Positions 1 to 9,382 of a stretch of 64,000 bases of DNA are shown here, piece by piece (within the stretch, counting starts at the first letter, position 1; each line of letters starts with the position of its first letter). Where the stretch lies: positions 62,001-126,000 of the forward strand of contig CAIYNU010000087.1 of NCBI GenBank assembly GCA_903927615.1. Reading direction: 5' to 3'. The translations under genes and the position numbers were made by a program. Origin of the DNA: an uncultured Rhodospirillales bacterium. GTDB lineage: Bacteria; Pseudomonadota; Alphaproteobacteria; Azospirillales; Azospirillaceae. Below the pieces are notes generated by a model. The model saw only the letters and a program-made list of their open reading frames with translations. It did not search any database and was not told the origin of the DNA.

Positions 1-14
1 GCAGCGGTCATGGC

Positions 15-1496
15 TCACCCCAACTGTGCGGCGACGTGCTGGAACCAGGCGACCAGCGGCGGCGGCAGGTACAGCCCGGCCACCAGCACCAGGATCAGGT
101 GCAGCACCAGCGGCACGTAACTGCCGTCGCGCCGCAGGCTGACGCCGCAGACCTCGCCGAACACCACCTCGTTCAGCCGAAACAACAGCGCCCCCAGCGC
201 GATCAGCAGACCGGTGATCAGCACCAGCGTCAACACCGGCGCCCTGGCGAACGTCGCACTGATCAGCAAAAATTCGCTCATGAACACGCCGAACGGCGGC
301 AAGCCGGCAATCGCCAGCACCCCCAGCGCCAATCCCCACCCCAGCACCGGGTGGCTTTCGCCGACGCCGCGAATCGCCGAAAGTTGCTGGGTGCCCTTAA
401 CCTGGGTAATGTGGCCCACCGCAAAAAAGATCGCGGACTTGGTCAGGCTGTGCATGACCATATGCAACAGGCCCGCGAAATTGGCCAGCGGCCCGCCCAT
501 GCCGAAGGCGAACGCCGCAATGCCCATGTGCTCGATGGAGGAGTAGGCGAACAGACGCTTGATATCCCCCTGACGGTACAGCATCAGGGTCGCGAACAGC
601 ACCGACACCAAGCCCAGCCCGATCATCAGCGGCCCGGGCGGCAACACATGCGGATTGGCCGCCAGCACCATCTTGAAGCGAAGTATGACGTACAGCGAGA
701 CATTGATCAGCAGGCCCGACAGGACGGCCGTGATCGGCGTCGGCCCCTCGGCATGCGCGTCGGGCAACCAGGCATGCATCGGCACCAGGCCAGCCTTGGT
801 GCCGTAGCCCAGCAACAGGAAGACGAAGGCGATATCGAGCAGGGTCGGGTCAAAGCCGTCGGCATGGGTCAGCAGCACGGTCCAGGCCATGGCCTCCATG
901 CCGTCCCCCACCTCCGAGGCGGCGGCGAAGTAGACCAGGATGGTGCCGAACAGGGCCAGCGCCACGCCGACGCTGCCCAGAATGAAGTACTTCCAGGCCG
1001 CCTCCAGCGCCGGCGGGGTCCGGTAAACGCCCACCATCATCACCGCGGTCAGCGTCGCCATTTCAATGGCCACCCACATCAGGCCGATGTTGTTGGCCAG
1101 CAGCCCCAGATTCAGGGAAAACATCAGGCCCTGATACATGGCGTGATAGAGTTGGCTGGTCCGACGATTGAGCCGTCCGATCCGCCGCTCGTGCTCGATG
1201 TAGCCGGCACTGAACAGGCTGCTGGTGAACGCCACAAAGGCGTTCAGAGCGATCAGGGCGATGTTCAGATCGTCCACATGCAGGAAAATGTTGAGCGGCG
1301 GCCGATGCCCCAGCAACACCAGCGCCGCCCCGAACGAAACCAGATTCGCCGTGGCCCCCAGCACAACCGCGATCCGGTGAGCCGACACCAGCAACATCAC
1401 GGCGGCCGTGACCATCGGTCCGACCAGCAGAACCGTTACCGCGGCGGTCCCAAGGTCTCCGGAGAAAGCGAGCAGCAAGGCCTCTAAGGCACTCAT
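15..1496 (-). CDS. hyfF: Hydrogenase-4 subunit F-like (NuoN/Mrp-type proton-translocating subunit)
   Basis: 493-aa ORF with many TM segments and antiporter-like motifs (YGTKAGLVPMHAWLPDAHAEGPTPITAVLSG, HSLTKSAIFFAVGH); follows hyfE in the operon. Confidence 0.88.
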   Translation of the reverse strand: MSALEALLLAFSGDLGTAAVTVLLVGPMVTAAVMLLVSAHRIAVVLGATANLVSFGAALVLLGHRPPLNIFLHVDDLNIALIALNAFVAFTSSLFSAGYIEHERRIGRLNRRTSQLYHAMYQGLMFSLNLGLLANNIGLMWVAIEMATLTAVMMVGVYRTPPALEAAWKYFILGSVGVALALFGTILVYFAAASEVGDGMEAMAWTVLLTHADGFDPTLLDIAFVFLLLGYGTKAGLVPMHAWLPDAHAEGPTPITAVLSGLLINVSLYVILRFKMVLAANPHVLPPGPLMIGLGLVSVLFATLMLYRQGDIKRLFAYSSIEHMGIAAFAFGMGGPLANFAGLLHMVMHSLTKSAIFFAVGHITQVKGTQQLSAIRGVGESHPVLGWGLALGVLAIAGLPPFGVFMSEFLLISATFARAPVLTLVLITGLLIALGALLFRLNEVVFGEVCGVSLRRDGSYVPLVLHLILVLVAGLYLPPPLVAWFQHVAAQLG

Positions 1497-2158
1497 GGCG
1501 TGTCACCCCGGAAGCGATCGAGGGCCTGGACATCAGCCGATTCAAATCGCTTGTAAATGTGACTGAGGGAGACGACGAACACGATCAGCGCCACCAGCGC
1601 CGAAAACGCGATGCTCAGCTCAATTAAAAAGGGCATGCCCCGCGCCCCGGCCGCCGCCAGCGTCATGCCGTTGTCCACCGACAAAAAGCCGATGATCTGT
1701 CCCACCGCATTGCGCCGGGTGATCATGATCAGCAGGCCCAGCAAAACCACCGCGAGCGCAAACGACAGGTCTTCCCACATCAGCGGCGACTTGGCCGCCA
1801 CCGGCAGCATCACGACCACCGAAAGCGCCACCAGGCAGATGCCGAACAGCATGGTCACGCCGACCCCGACCACCACCTCGACGGTGCGTTCGATCCGAAG
1901 ACGGCGGACCAGACGATGCAGCACCACCGGAATCAGCACCGCCTTGACCATCAGGGCCAGCGCCGCCGCGGCATAAAGATGCTCGGCGGTCTGAATATAG
2001 GCCTGCCAGGCCAGTGCCATCGCCAGCACCAGCGCGTGCAGCGAAATAAACTGGATCAGCGCGAACAGACGATCCTGGAACAGCAGCATGAAGCTGACCG
2101 TGACCATGCCGCCGGCCAGCATGTGCGCTACATCAAAAGCAAGACCTTGGCCCGGCAT
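1493..2158 (-). CDS. hyfE: Hydrogenase-4 subunit E-like membrane protein
   Basis: 221-aa membrane ORF between hyfC and hyfF, overlapping both by a few bases; NuoK-like C-terminal portion (IGFLSVDNGMTLAAAGARGMPFLIELSIAFSALVALIVFVVSL). Confidence 0.82.
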   Translation of the reverse strand: MPGQGLAFDVAHMLAGGMVTVSFMLLFQDRLFALIQFISLHALVLAMALAWQAYIQTAEHLYAAAALALMVKAVLIPVVLHRLVRRLRIERTVEVVVGVGVTMLFGICLVALSVVVMLPVAAKSPLMWEDLSFALAVVLLGLLIMITRRNAVGQIIGFLSVDNGMTLAAAGARGMPFLIELSIAFSALVALIVFVVSLSHIYKRFESADVQALDRFRGDTP

Positions 2159-3114
2159 CAGATACTCCGCGACACGAACAGCAGCAGGGCCGCCAGCAGA
2201 CCCAGCATCAGCGCAAAATTGAGGAAATCCACCACCCGGAACACCCGCATCTTGGCCACCGTGACTTCAAGCAAGGCCAGTGCCGTGCCGCCCGCCGCCA
2301 TCTTGGACAGATAAACCCCGACCCCGATGACCAGCGTCAGAGTCCCGGCTCCATTCAAGGCCATGCCCCAGGGCAGAAACACGCAAACCAGCATCGACAG
2401 ATAAAGCGTCAGCTTGAGCGCCGCCGCCAGCTCGATCAACGCCAGGTGACGGCCCGAATATTCCAGGATCATCGCCTCGTGAACCATGGTCAGTTCCAGA
2501 TGAGTCGCCGGATTGTCCACCGGAATGCGCCCGTTTTCGGCAATGGCCACCATCACCAGCCCCAGCAAAGCCAGTCCGCACGAGACCCTGAGACCGACAT
2601 CCACCGTCATCATGTAGTGGGCGATCGAGGACAGTTGGGTGCTTTGAGCCAGCAGAGACAACGTAAACACGATCATCAGCATCGCCGGTTCGGCCAGGGA
2701 CGCGATCATCATTTCCCGGCTGGTGCCGATGCCGCCAAAGGCGGTGCCGACATCAAGCCCAGCCAACGCCTGGAAGAAGCGCGCCAGCGCCAGCAGGCCG
2801 ACGATGACGATGATGTCGGCGGACCACGAGAAGATCAAGCCCAAGGCATAAGTCGGCACCAGTGCCGCCGCCACCCAGATCGCGGAAAACACGATATAGG
2901 GCGTCACCAGAAACAGCCAGGAGGCATTGTGGGCCACCACCACGTCCTTGCGCGCCAGGCGGATCAGGTCGCGATAGGGCTGGAACACCGAGGGGCCGAT
3001 CCGGCACAACAGCCGGCTCTTGACCTTGCGGACAATGCCGATCAGCAGCGGCGCCACCGCCAGCACCAGCATCATCTGAAAGCCCTGCAACAGCAGGTAT
3101 TGGATCATTGCCAT
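2158..3114 (-). CDS. hyfC: Hydrogenase-4 subunit C-like (NuoH/HycD family)
   Basis: Start taken at MAMIQYLLLQGFQ; motifs KSRLLCRIGPSVFQPYRDLIRLARKD and ENGRIPVDNPATHLELTMVHEAMILEYSG typical of HycD/HyfC. Confidence 0.9.
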   Translation of the reverse strand: MAMIQYLLLQGFQMMLVLAVAPLLIGIVRKVKSRLLCRIGPSVFQPYRDLIRLARKDVVVAHNASWLFLVTPYIVFSAIWVAAALVPTYALGLIFSWSADIIVIVGLLALARFFQALAGLDVGTAFGGIGTSREMMIASLAEPAMLMIVFTLSLLAQSTQLSSIAHYMMTVDVGLRVSCGLALLGLVMVAIAENGRIPVDNPATHLELTMVHEAMILEYSGRHLALIELAAALKLTLYLSMLVCVFLPWGMALNGAGTLTLVIGVGVYLSKMAAGGTALALLEVTVAKMRVFRVVDFLNFALMLGLLAALLLFVSRSI

Positions 3115-5150
3115 AGCGCCAGGACCACCAACAGCAGGATCAGCACCGCATAAACCAAACTGAGATGCTGGCGAATCGACAGGGTGCGCGCGCGGCCGAC
3201 CACCGCGGCGGCGGCATTCACGGTTTCCACCAGCGGCCGGTACAGCACCGTCCACACCGGGTCCTTCATGCCGAGGGTCAGCCGGGCCGGTCGCGCGTCC
3301 CCCGGGAGCGGCATGTCAATCTGTTCGCTGGCCGAAAACACCACCGAGGCAAACACCCGGCGGATCGGCTGAGCAAAACTGGCGGCGGTGTATTGCGTGG
3401 CGGAACTGGTCTCGGGGTAACCGCAATCCCAGGCGCCGGCCCGCCGCAGCTTGCGCGACGCCAGGCCATAGATGCCAAGCGCCGGCAGCAAGGCCGACAG
3501 CGCGATGAACACCATCAGCACCAGGCCGTTATACGAACTGCGCTCGGGGGTGCTGGCCACCAGAGTCAGCCAGGGGTTGCTGCTCTGGACCGGCAAGTGG
3601 GACCCCACCAGCATGGTCACGACCGGCGCCAGGGCATCGACCACCATACCGGGGAAAAGTCCGGCCAGGACACAGGCCGCCACCAGGATCAGCATTGCTG
3701 CCTGCGAGGTGCGGTCGGTTTCGACCGCCCGCTCGGCCGCCACGGTGCGCGCCCGACCCAGGAACGCGATGCCGAACGCCTTGACGAAACAGGCGGCGGC
3801 CAGGGCCGCGGACAGCGCCAACCCGGCCCCGACCATCGGCACCAGAAATTTCAGAATCCACTGGGGCAGTTCCGGGCTGATCAGGATCGCCTGAAGCGCC
3901 AGCCATTCCGAAACAAAGCCGTTCAGGGGCGGGAGTGCCGAAATCGCGGCGGAGCCCACCAGGAAACAGAACGCCGTCACCGGCATACCCCGGATCAAGC
4001 CGCCCAAACGCTCCAGGTCACGCTCGCCGGTGGCCGTCAGCACCGCGCCCGCGCCGAAGAACAGCAGACTCTTGAACAGCGAGTGGTTCAGCACATGGAA
4101 CAGCGCCGCGGTCAGCGCCAGGGCCGCCCCCAACGCGAACCCATTGGCCCGGAACGCCAGCGCCAACCCCAGACCAATGGCGATGATGCCGATATTTTCC
4201 ACCGTGTGATAGGCCAGCAGGCGCTTGAGGTCGTGCTGCATCAGGGCGTAAAGCACGCCCACCACTGCGGTGATGCCGCCAAGAAACAGGATGCCCGCGC
4301 CCCAGGTCCATTCCGGCGGCCCCAGCAGGTCGAACACGATGCGCACCAAGCCGTAAATGGCCACCTTGGTCATGATCCCGCTCATCAACCCCGAGACATG
4401 GCTGGGCGCGGCCGGGTGGGCCAGCGGCAGCCAGACATGGAGCGGCACCAAACCGGCCTTGGCCCCGGTTCCGATCACCGCCGCCAGCACCGCCAGGCGG
4501 GCGATATCCACGGCGTGAGGAGAGGTCCGGATCGCCTCGAAATCCAGCACGCGGCCGAAGTCGGACAGCAGACCAAAGGTGATCAGCAGCGCCTGGGTGC
4601 TGATCGCGGCCATGATCAGATAAACATAGCCGGCCCGGCGGTTCTCGCGTTCCCGGTGATGGGCGATCACCAGGAACCAGGACGCCACCGACATCAGCTC
4701 CCAGGAAAACAGGAAGCTGTAGGCGTCGTTGGCCACCACCACCAGATTCATGCCGGCCAGAAACACCGGGTAAAACGGCAACACCCGCCCCGGCGCGTGT
4801 TCATGCCGGCCGTAGCCGATGGCAAACAGCGACGCCGCCGAGGCGGCGAAGTTGACCACGATCAGAAAAAATGCCGACAGGCTGTCGAGGCGAAAGCCGA
4901 CGCCGGCCCCGGGCAGACCCAGCGGCAGCCGCATCAGTTGCGGCGGGGCCCCCTCGCCCGCGGCGGCCAGGCCCAAAACGCCAACCGCCAGCAACAGGCA
5001 CGTGACGCCCAGGCACACCCCGTAGAGCGCAAAACTGGCCCAGGAGCGGCTGGCAACCGGCGTCACCAGCAGACCCGCGGCGAACAGGAACGGGACCAAA
5101 CACAGGACAAACGGCAAAAACATGCGAAAAACCTCGGGCGCCCGAGACAA
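3105..5150 (-). CDS. hyfB: Hydrogenase-4 subunit B-like (NuoL/HyfB family)
   Basis: 681-aa polytopic ORF with KAGLVPLHVWLPLAHPAAPSHVSGLMSGIMTKVAIYGLVR and C-terminal CGYPETSSATQYTAASFAQPIRRVF, typical of HycC/HyfB. Confidence 0.9.
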   Translation of the reverse strand: MSRAPEVFRMFLPFVLCLVPFLFAAGLLVTPVASRSWASFALYGVCLGVTCLLLAVGVLGLAAAGEGAPPQLMRLPLGLPGAGVGFRLDSLSAFFLIVVNFAASAASLFAIGYGRHEHAPGRVLPFYPVFLAGMNLVVVANDAYSFLFSWELMSVASWFLVIAHHRERENRRAGYVYLIMAAISTQALLITFGLLSDFGRVLDFEAIRTSPHAVDIARLAVLAAVIGTGAKAGLVPLHVWLPLAHPAAPSHVSGLMSGIMTKVAIYGLVRIVFDLLGPPEWTWGAGILFLGGITAVVGVLYALMQHDLKRLLAYHTVENIGIIAIGLGLALAFRANGFALGAALALTAALFHVLNHSLFKSLLFFGAGAVLTATGERDLERLGGLIRGMPVTAFCFLVGSAAISALPPLNGFVSEWLALQAILISPELPQWILKFLVPMVGAGLALSAALAAACFVKAFGIAFLGRARTVAAERAVETDRTSQAAMLILVAACVLAGLFPGMVVDALAPVVTMLVGSHLPVQSSNPWLTLVASTPERSSYNGLVLMVFIALSALLPALGIYGLASRKLRRAGAWDCGYPETSSATQYTAASFAQPIRRVFASVVFSASEQIDMPLPGDARPARLTLGMKDPVWTVLYRPLVETVNAAAAVVGRARTLSIRQHLSLVYAVLILLLVVLALWQ

Positions 5151-5406
5151 GCGTGGAAGACGACGCCAACGTCCGGCAGCGGCACCGGAGACGTCGCCAC
5201 CCTTTCGAACCCCTTAAGATTGTCTCACGCAATAAGAGGGGACGACCGAACCTGTCAACCGCTTTTTCCCGAACGCCGTCGACGCCGGCTGTTTCAGCGG
5301 CGCCCTCCCGACCGGTTTCCCATGCCTTCGCCGCTTCGCCACCGGCTTGACCTTTTATACCACCGACCTTTGACATCCAACGTGGTGTGGGCGGTCCCGA
5401 CACGCC

Positions 5407-5428
5407 CAAAGGGCCGTCCGGCCCTTTG
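5407..5428. terminator. Perfect 10-bp stem hairpin (caaagggccg-tc-cggccctttg)
   Basis: Read directly; lies just downstream of the minus-strand protease gene and upstream of hyfB. Confidence 0.5.
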
Positions 5429-5479
5429 AACCCATGACAGTTTGCCGTCACGACGCCTGAAAAAAACACCCATCCACAT

Positions 5480-6484
5480 TCAGGAGGCGAAATTGACCGG
5501 CATGATGCGAACCGGCAGGTCGATGTTGCGGCCGCTTCTGGAAACCGTCAGCACCACCAACGCGCCGACACCGCGTCGTTGAACTTGCTCGGACAAATCC
5601 GCGACCCGGGATACGGGGCGGCCGTTCAGGCCGGCAATCACGTCGCCGGCAGCCGCGCCGGCCATGGCGGCCGGGGTTCCGGGCACCACGCGATCAACCA
5701 CCAGCGTCCCATCCAGTCCCGGCACCACCATCAGGCCCAGGCCCGGGCGCGCGTCCGGCGCACCGACAGACGGGGTCGGCACCGTCGCTTCGGCCAGGGG
5801 GCCGGTATTCCCCAGCGAGGCGACGACCGCGCGGAGGTGGGATGCAGGGATGACATAGCCGGTAATGCCCATGCCGGTATTGCGGGGCATGGTGGCCGCC
5901 GCCATGCCGATCAGGCTGCCGGCGCAATCGAACACCGGTCCCCCGGAGTTCCCGGGCCTGAAGGGCAAATCGGTCTGCAAGAGGTCGGTCAGCGCCGTTC
6001 CCGGCGGGATCATGATCTGCTGATCACGCGCTTCCAAGGTGCCCGAGATCAGGGACATGCCTTGCCCCATGGGATTTCCGATCGCCAGCACCGCCTGGCC
6101 GTTCCGTTCAGTGCCGTCCCCGGCCAGGTCCACCGCAACGTCCGGCCGCACGCTGACCGCCAGGACGGCGATATCACGGTCGGGGGCATCGGCCACCACC
6201 GTTCCAAAGTATCGTTGCCCCGAAGCAAACGTGACGATGGGATTGGTGCCGGCGGCAACCACATGGTGGTTGGTGACGATGTGACCGGCACGGTCCCAAA
6301 CGATGCCGGAACCGTAGGCCGGGCCGCCGGGCGTGGTCAATTCGATCGCGACGGCCGCCGAGGAAACGCGATGGACAGCCGCGTCCGAACAGCGCGGCGC
6401 CCCCATGCAGGGAACCGACAGAAGCATGGTGGCCGTAATGCCCAAGATGCACAGCGTTTTGGATGGTGCTGACGGGGTGTCCAT
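5480..6484 (-). CDS. Secreted trypsin-like (S1C/HtrA-like) serine protease with PDZ domain
   Basis: Signal-like N-terminus, IVTNHHVV (His), DRDIAVLAV (Asp), RPGNSGGPVFD (Ser), PDZ-like C-terminus. Confidence 0.85.
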   Translation of the reverse strand: MDTPSAPSKTLCILGITATMLLSVPCMGAPRCSDAAVHRVSSAAVAIELTTPGGPAYGSGIVWDRAGHIVTNHHVVAAGTNPIVTFASGQRYFGTVVADAPDRDIAVLAVSVRPDVAVDLAGDGTERNGQAVLAIGNPMGQGMSLISGTLEARDQQIMIPPGTALTDLLQTDLPFRPGNSGGPVFDCAGSLIGMAAATMPRNTGMGITGYVIPASHLRAVVASLGNTGPLAEATVPTPSVGAPDARPGLGLMVVPGLDGTLVVDRVVPGTPAAMAGAAAGDVIAGLNGRPVSRVADLSEQVQRRGVGALVVLTVSRSGRNIDLPVRIMPVNFAS

Positions 6485-6724
6485 GGCGCTCTCTCCTCGG
6501 GTAGCCACTGCCGCGACGCGGCCGACCCCCCAATCAGAGCATGGCGTGTGCCACCTCGGTCCTCGCTGGACACGACTCCCAGATCGCCGCAATTATAGGT
6601 AGTTACAGCAATACCTTACCACGAAGGATGAAGTCGGGCCGACTCGGGCCGGCAAAAAGTGCCGGCGGGCCGGTTCCACGGCACCCCGGTCAGCACGGCA
6701 AAATCTTCCGGTAACCAGTCCGGA

Positions 6725-7900
6725 TTAGGGCGTCCGACCGGACGATCGGGGCTGAGCGGTATCCAAAGGGATGCGCCGTGTCATTTTCTTCCCGGATCGA
6801 ACAATGCCAAGCACGATCGCGTGGTGACGACCCGGCTTGCGCAGTTCCTGATCCAGGTCCGAAACCATTCTGATGGTGTGGCCATTGGCGCTGATCAGGA
6901 CATCGCCGGCCCGAACATCGGCCAGCGCCGCCGGTGCTTCCGGAATGACGTTCGCCACCACCAGTCTGTCGGCACGGTTGTTGATGACGATCAAGCCCAT
7001 CTCCGGACTGTGCCGATGCCGGACGGCACGCTGGGCATCGTCCGCGGCGGCGACCACCAGATCCAGGCGGTTCGCCGGAATGGCATAGCCGGCGTTACCG
7101 GAACCATCGGCCCGGGGAAGAACCGCCGCCGCCATGCCAAAGACCCGCCCCTGGCAATCAAATACAGGGCCGCCGGAATTTCCCGGGACGAAAGGAATAT
7201 CCGTCTCAACCAAGCCCGACAGAGGAATACCGGGAGGAATGACGATACTCTTTCGGAGCGCCGTGATTTTTCCGCCCGAGATCGAAAGTCCCTGACCAAA
7301 GGGATTGCCAATGGTAAATACCGGCTGCCCGCGGCGCAGAACGTCTCTCAGAATATGGATCGGCTTGGGGAGCACCACCGCAACGGTGACGACCGAAATA
7401 TCAAGTTCCGGGACATCACCGATGACCGTCGCAACGGCGCGCTGCCCAGAAGAAAAAATCACGATTGGATTAGATCCGGCGGCAATCACATGATGATTGG
7501 TGACGATATGGCCTTTACGATCCCATATAAAACCAGCCCCTTCGGCTTTTTGACCGTCTTGGGTGGTCATCTCGAGGGATACCACAGACGACAAGACCAA
7601 ATCAGCGATCTGCTGCCGTTCCTTGTGTCGGTTATGGCAAGACCACGAGGCCGACGCCGCGCCGTCGGCGGTCATCAGCAGGGCTGACCCGAGCGAAACA
7701 GCCAAAAACCATCGAACCGCCTTAGACAACGGCACGAACGGCCATACCGAGTCGAGATGATTGAGCATTCGAGAGACGATCAGCACCGAAGCTAACCAGA
7801 TTACGGCGCGGCCCATGAAGCCAAAAAAGTAACCGTTTCTCGGCATTGGCCCGCATGCGGAAGGCGGCAGGCATATTGTTTTGACGCTGTGATTTGACAA
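6725..7900 (-). CDS. Second trypsin-like (HtrA-like) serine protease with PDZ domain
   Basis: IVTNHHVIAAGSNPIV, ELDISVVTV, VPGNSGGPVFDCQGR; similar to the adjacent protease; true start may be internal (e.g. MGRAVIW at about 7816). Confidence 0.83.
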   Translation of the reverse strand: MSNHSVKTICLPPSACGPMPRNGYFFGFMGRAVIWLASVLIVSRMLNHLDSVWPFVPLSKAVRWFLAVSLGSALLMTADGAASASWSCHNRHKERQQIADLVLSSVVSLEMTTQDGQKAEGAGFIWDRKGHIVTNHHVIAAGSNPIVIFSSGQRAVATVIGDVPELDISVVTVAVVLPKPIHILRDVLRRGQPVFTIGNPFGQGLSISGGKITALRKSIVIPPGIPLSGLVETDIPFVPGNSGGPVFDCQGRVFGMAAAVLPRADGSGNAGYAIPANRLDLVVAAADDAQRAVRHRHSPEMGLIVINNRADRLVVANVIPEAPAALADVRAGDVLISANGHTIRMVSDLDQELRKPGRHHAIVLGIVRSGKKMTRRIPLDTAQPRSSGRTP

Positions 7901-8030
7901 TATGATGTGGAGTGATTACCATAACAGTGACATGATGGGTAGAGCCATTCTCACCACCGGGCTCAACACCACGACGACTCTGATGCCGATTAGAAATTCG
8001 GTGGGTTATCCAACAACAAGGATCAGGAAG

Positions 8031-8411
8031 ATGAAGAAAACCGGACAACGCATTGGCCTGCTTACGATTGGCTTTGCTCTGACCGCTGCCGTCGGCGGCT
8101 GCGCCGGTCAAGGCTACGTTTCGGCCACCCCGATCAATTACGCCACGCCGGTTGTTGCCTCCCCGGGCTACTACGCATCTTCAGTTGTGTCGTCGCCGGC
8201 TTACTACGGGTCGCCGGTGGTTGCCGCCCCCGCCCAACCCATGATGGCTCAACCTGTGATGGCTCAACCAGTAGTTTCACAACCAATGATGGCTCAACCT
8301 GTCATGATGCAGCCCATGATGGCCCAGCCCGTGGTCGCTGCGCCAACCTATGCTGCACCCGTCGCTTATGCCTCGCCCGTCGTTGCGACGGCTCCGTGCG
8401 CGTGCCGCTGA
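8031..8411 (+). CDS. Putative repeat-rich lipoprotein
   Basis: Start MKKTGQRIGLL, lipobox-like VGGC, then ATPVVASPGYYAS and MAQPVM(A/V)QP repeats, C-terminus CACR. Confidence 0.65.
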   Translation: MKKTGQRIGLLTIGFALTAAVGGCAGQGYVSATPINYATPVVASPGYYASSVVSSPAYYGSPVVAAPAQPMMAQPVMAQPVVSQPMMAQPVMMQPMMAQPVVAAPTYAAPVAYASPVVATAPCACR

Positions 8412-8482
8412 CGCCCCATGGGACCTTTTGCCGCGCGCCACCCTGGCATGCGGTGCGGACTGACTGTTTGCGGGAGGGCGCG

Positions 8483-8800
8483 ATGATGATGAAGAGGTGG
8501 CTTGTCGCCGTCGGCGTGTTGGCGGCGGCGGGAGTGTCGACCGAGGCCCAGGCACAGTATTACTACCAACAGGTTATGGCATCACCGGTGGTCTCGGCAC
8601 CGGCCTACTATGCCATGCCCGTGGTCACCGCCCCCACCTACTACGCGACACCGGTGGTGGCGGCGCCGACCTACTATGCCGCGCCTGTGGTTGCCGCCCC
8701 CACCTACTACGCGACACCGGTCGTGGCGGCGCCGACTTATTTTGCGGCACCGGTTGTAGCCGTACCCACCTTCGGTGTTCCGCAGTGCCGTTGCCGCTGA
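8483..8800 (+). CDS. Putative secreted repeat protein (YYATPVVAAPT repeats)
   Basis: Signal peptide MMMKRWLVAVGVLAAAGVSTEAQAQ, then repeats of about 10-12 aa, C-terminus CRCR. Confidence 0.65.
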   Translation: MMMKRWLVAVGVLAAAGVSTEAQAQYYYQQVMASPVVSAPAYYAMPVVTAPTYYATPVVAAPTYYAAPVVAAPTYYATPVVAAPTYFAAPVVAVPTFGVPQCRCR

Positions 8801-8898
8801 CGCCCAAACCGTAGTCGAAATCACCTTTTGAGGTCACGTTGGCCGCCAACGGCTCAATCCGCCGTGAGCCATGGCGGGTCATGGGGGAGTATCAAGGC

Positions 8899-9333
8899 AT
8901 GCGCACATGGATTACCATCTTAGCAGGCGTTATGGCGATCACCACGACGCCTCGTGACGCGAATGCCCAGTATGTTTACTACCAAACGCAATGGACCGTG
9001 CCGATGGTTACGCCCATCGCCCAACCCGTGATGGCGCCCACCACCATGATGATGGCGGCCCCGATGGCGGCACCGGTGGTTTACACGCCGGCACCGGCCA
9101 TGAGTCTGCCGGCCCCGGTCAATAACACGCCGGTCGGCCGGCTTCAGTCGGCCTTGACGATCCTTGGTTTTTTCCAGTGCCCGATTACCGGCGAGTGGTC
9201 CGACACGACCCGGCGCGCCTTGTCCCGTTTCCTGATCGCGGTGCCCGGCAGCGTCAGAAAGCACTATGGCAATCAGGTCGCCGCCATGGCGGAAGCGGCG
9301 ACCCGTCAAGAGTTCTCGTTAATCGCGAAGTGA
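8899..9333 (+). CDS. Putative secreted protein with peptidoglycan-binding-like C-terminal segment
   Basis: Signal peptide MRTWITILAGVMAITTTPRDANAQ; low-complexity middle; LQSALTILGFFQCPITGEWSDTTRRALSRFL resembles PG_binding_1. Confidence 0.55.
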   Translation: MRTWITILAGVMAITTTPRDANAQYVYYQTQWTVPMVTPIAQPVMAPTTMMMAAPMAAPVVYTPAPAMSLPAPVNNTPVGRLQSALTILGFFQCPITGEWSDTTRRALSRFLIAVPGSVRKHYGNQVAAMAEAATRQEFSLIAK

Positions 9334-9382
9334 TGCCGGCACGCCCCCCCAATGCGCCGGGGTATCCAGCCCACCAAACCTC

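Noticed and set aside
36-1487. 483-aa plus-strand ORF opposite hyfF
   Set aside because: Antisense to a clear hyfF; composition (His/Gln/Arg-rich) typical of shadow ORFs in high-GC DNA
3165-5429. 754-aa plus-strand ORF opposite hyfB
   Set aside because: Shadow ORF, no recognisable domain, antisense to hyfB
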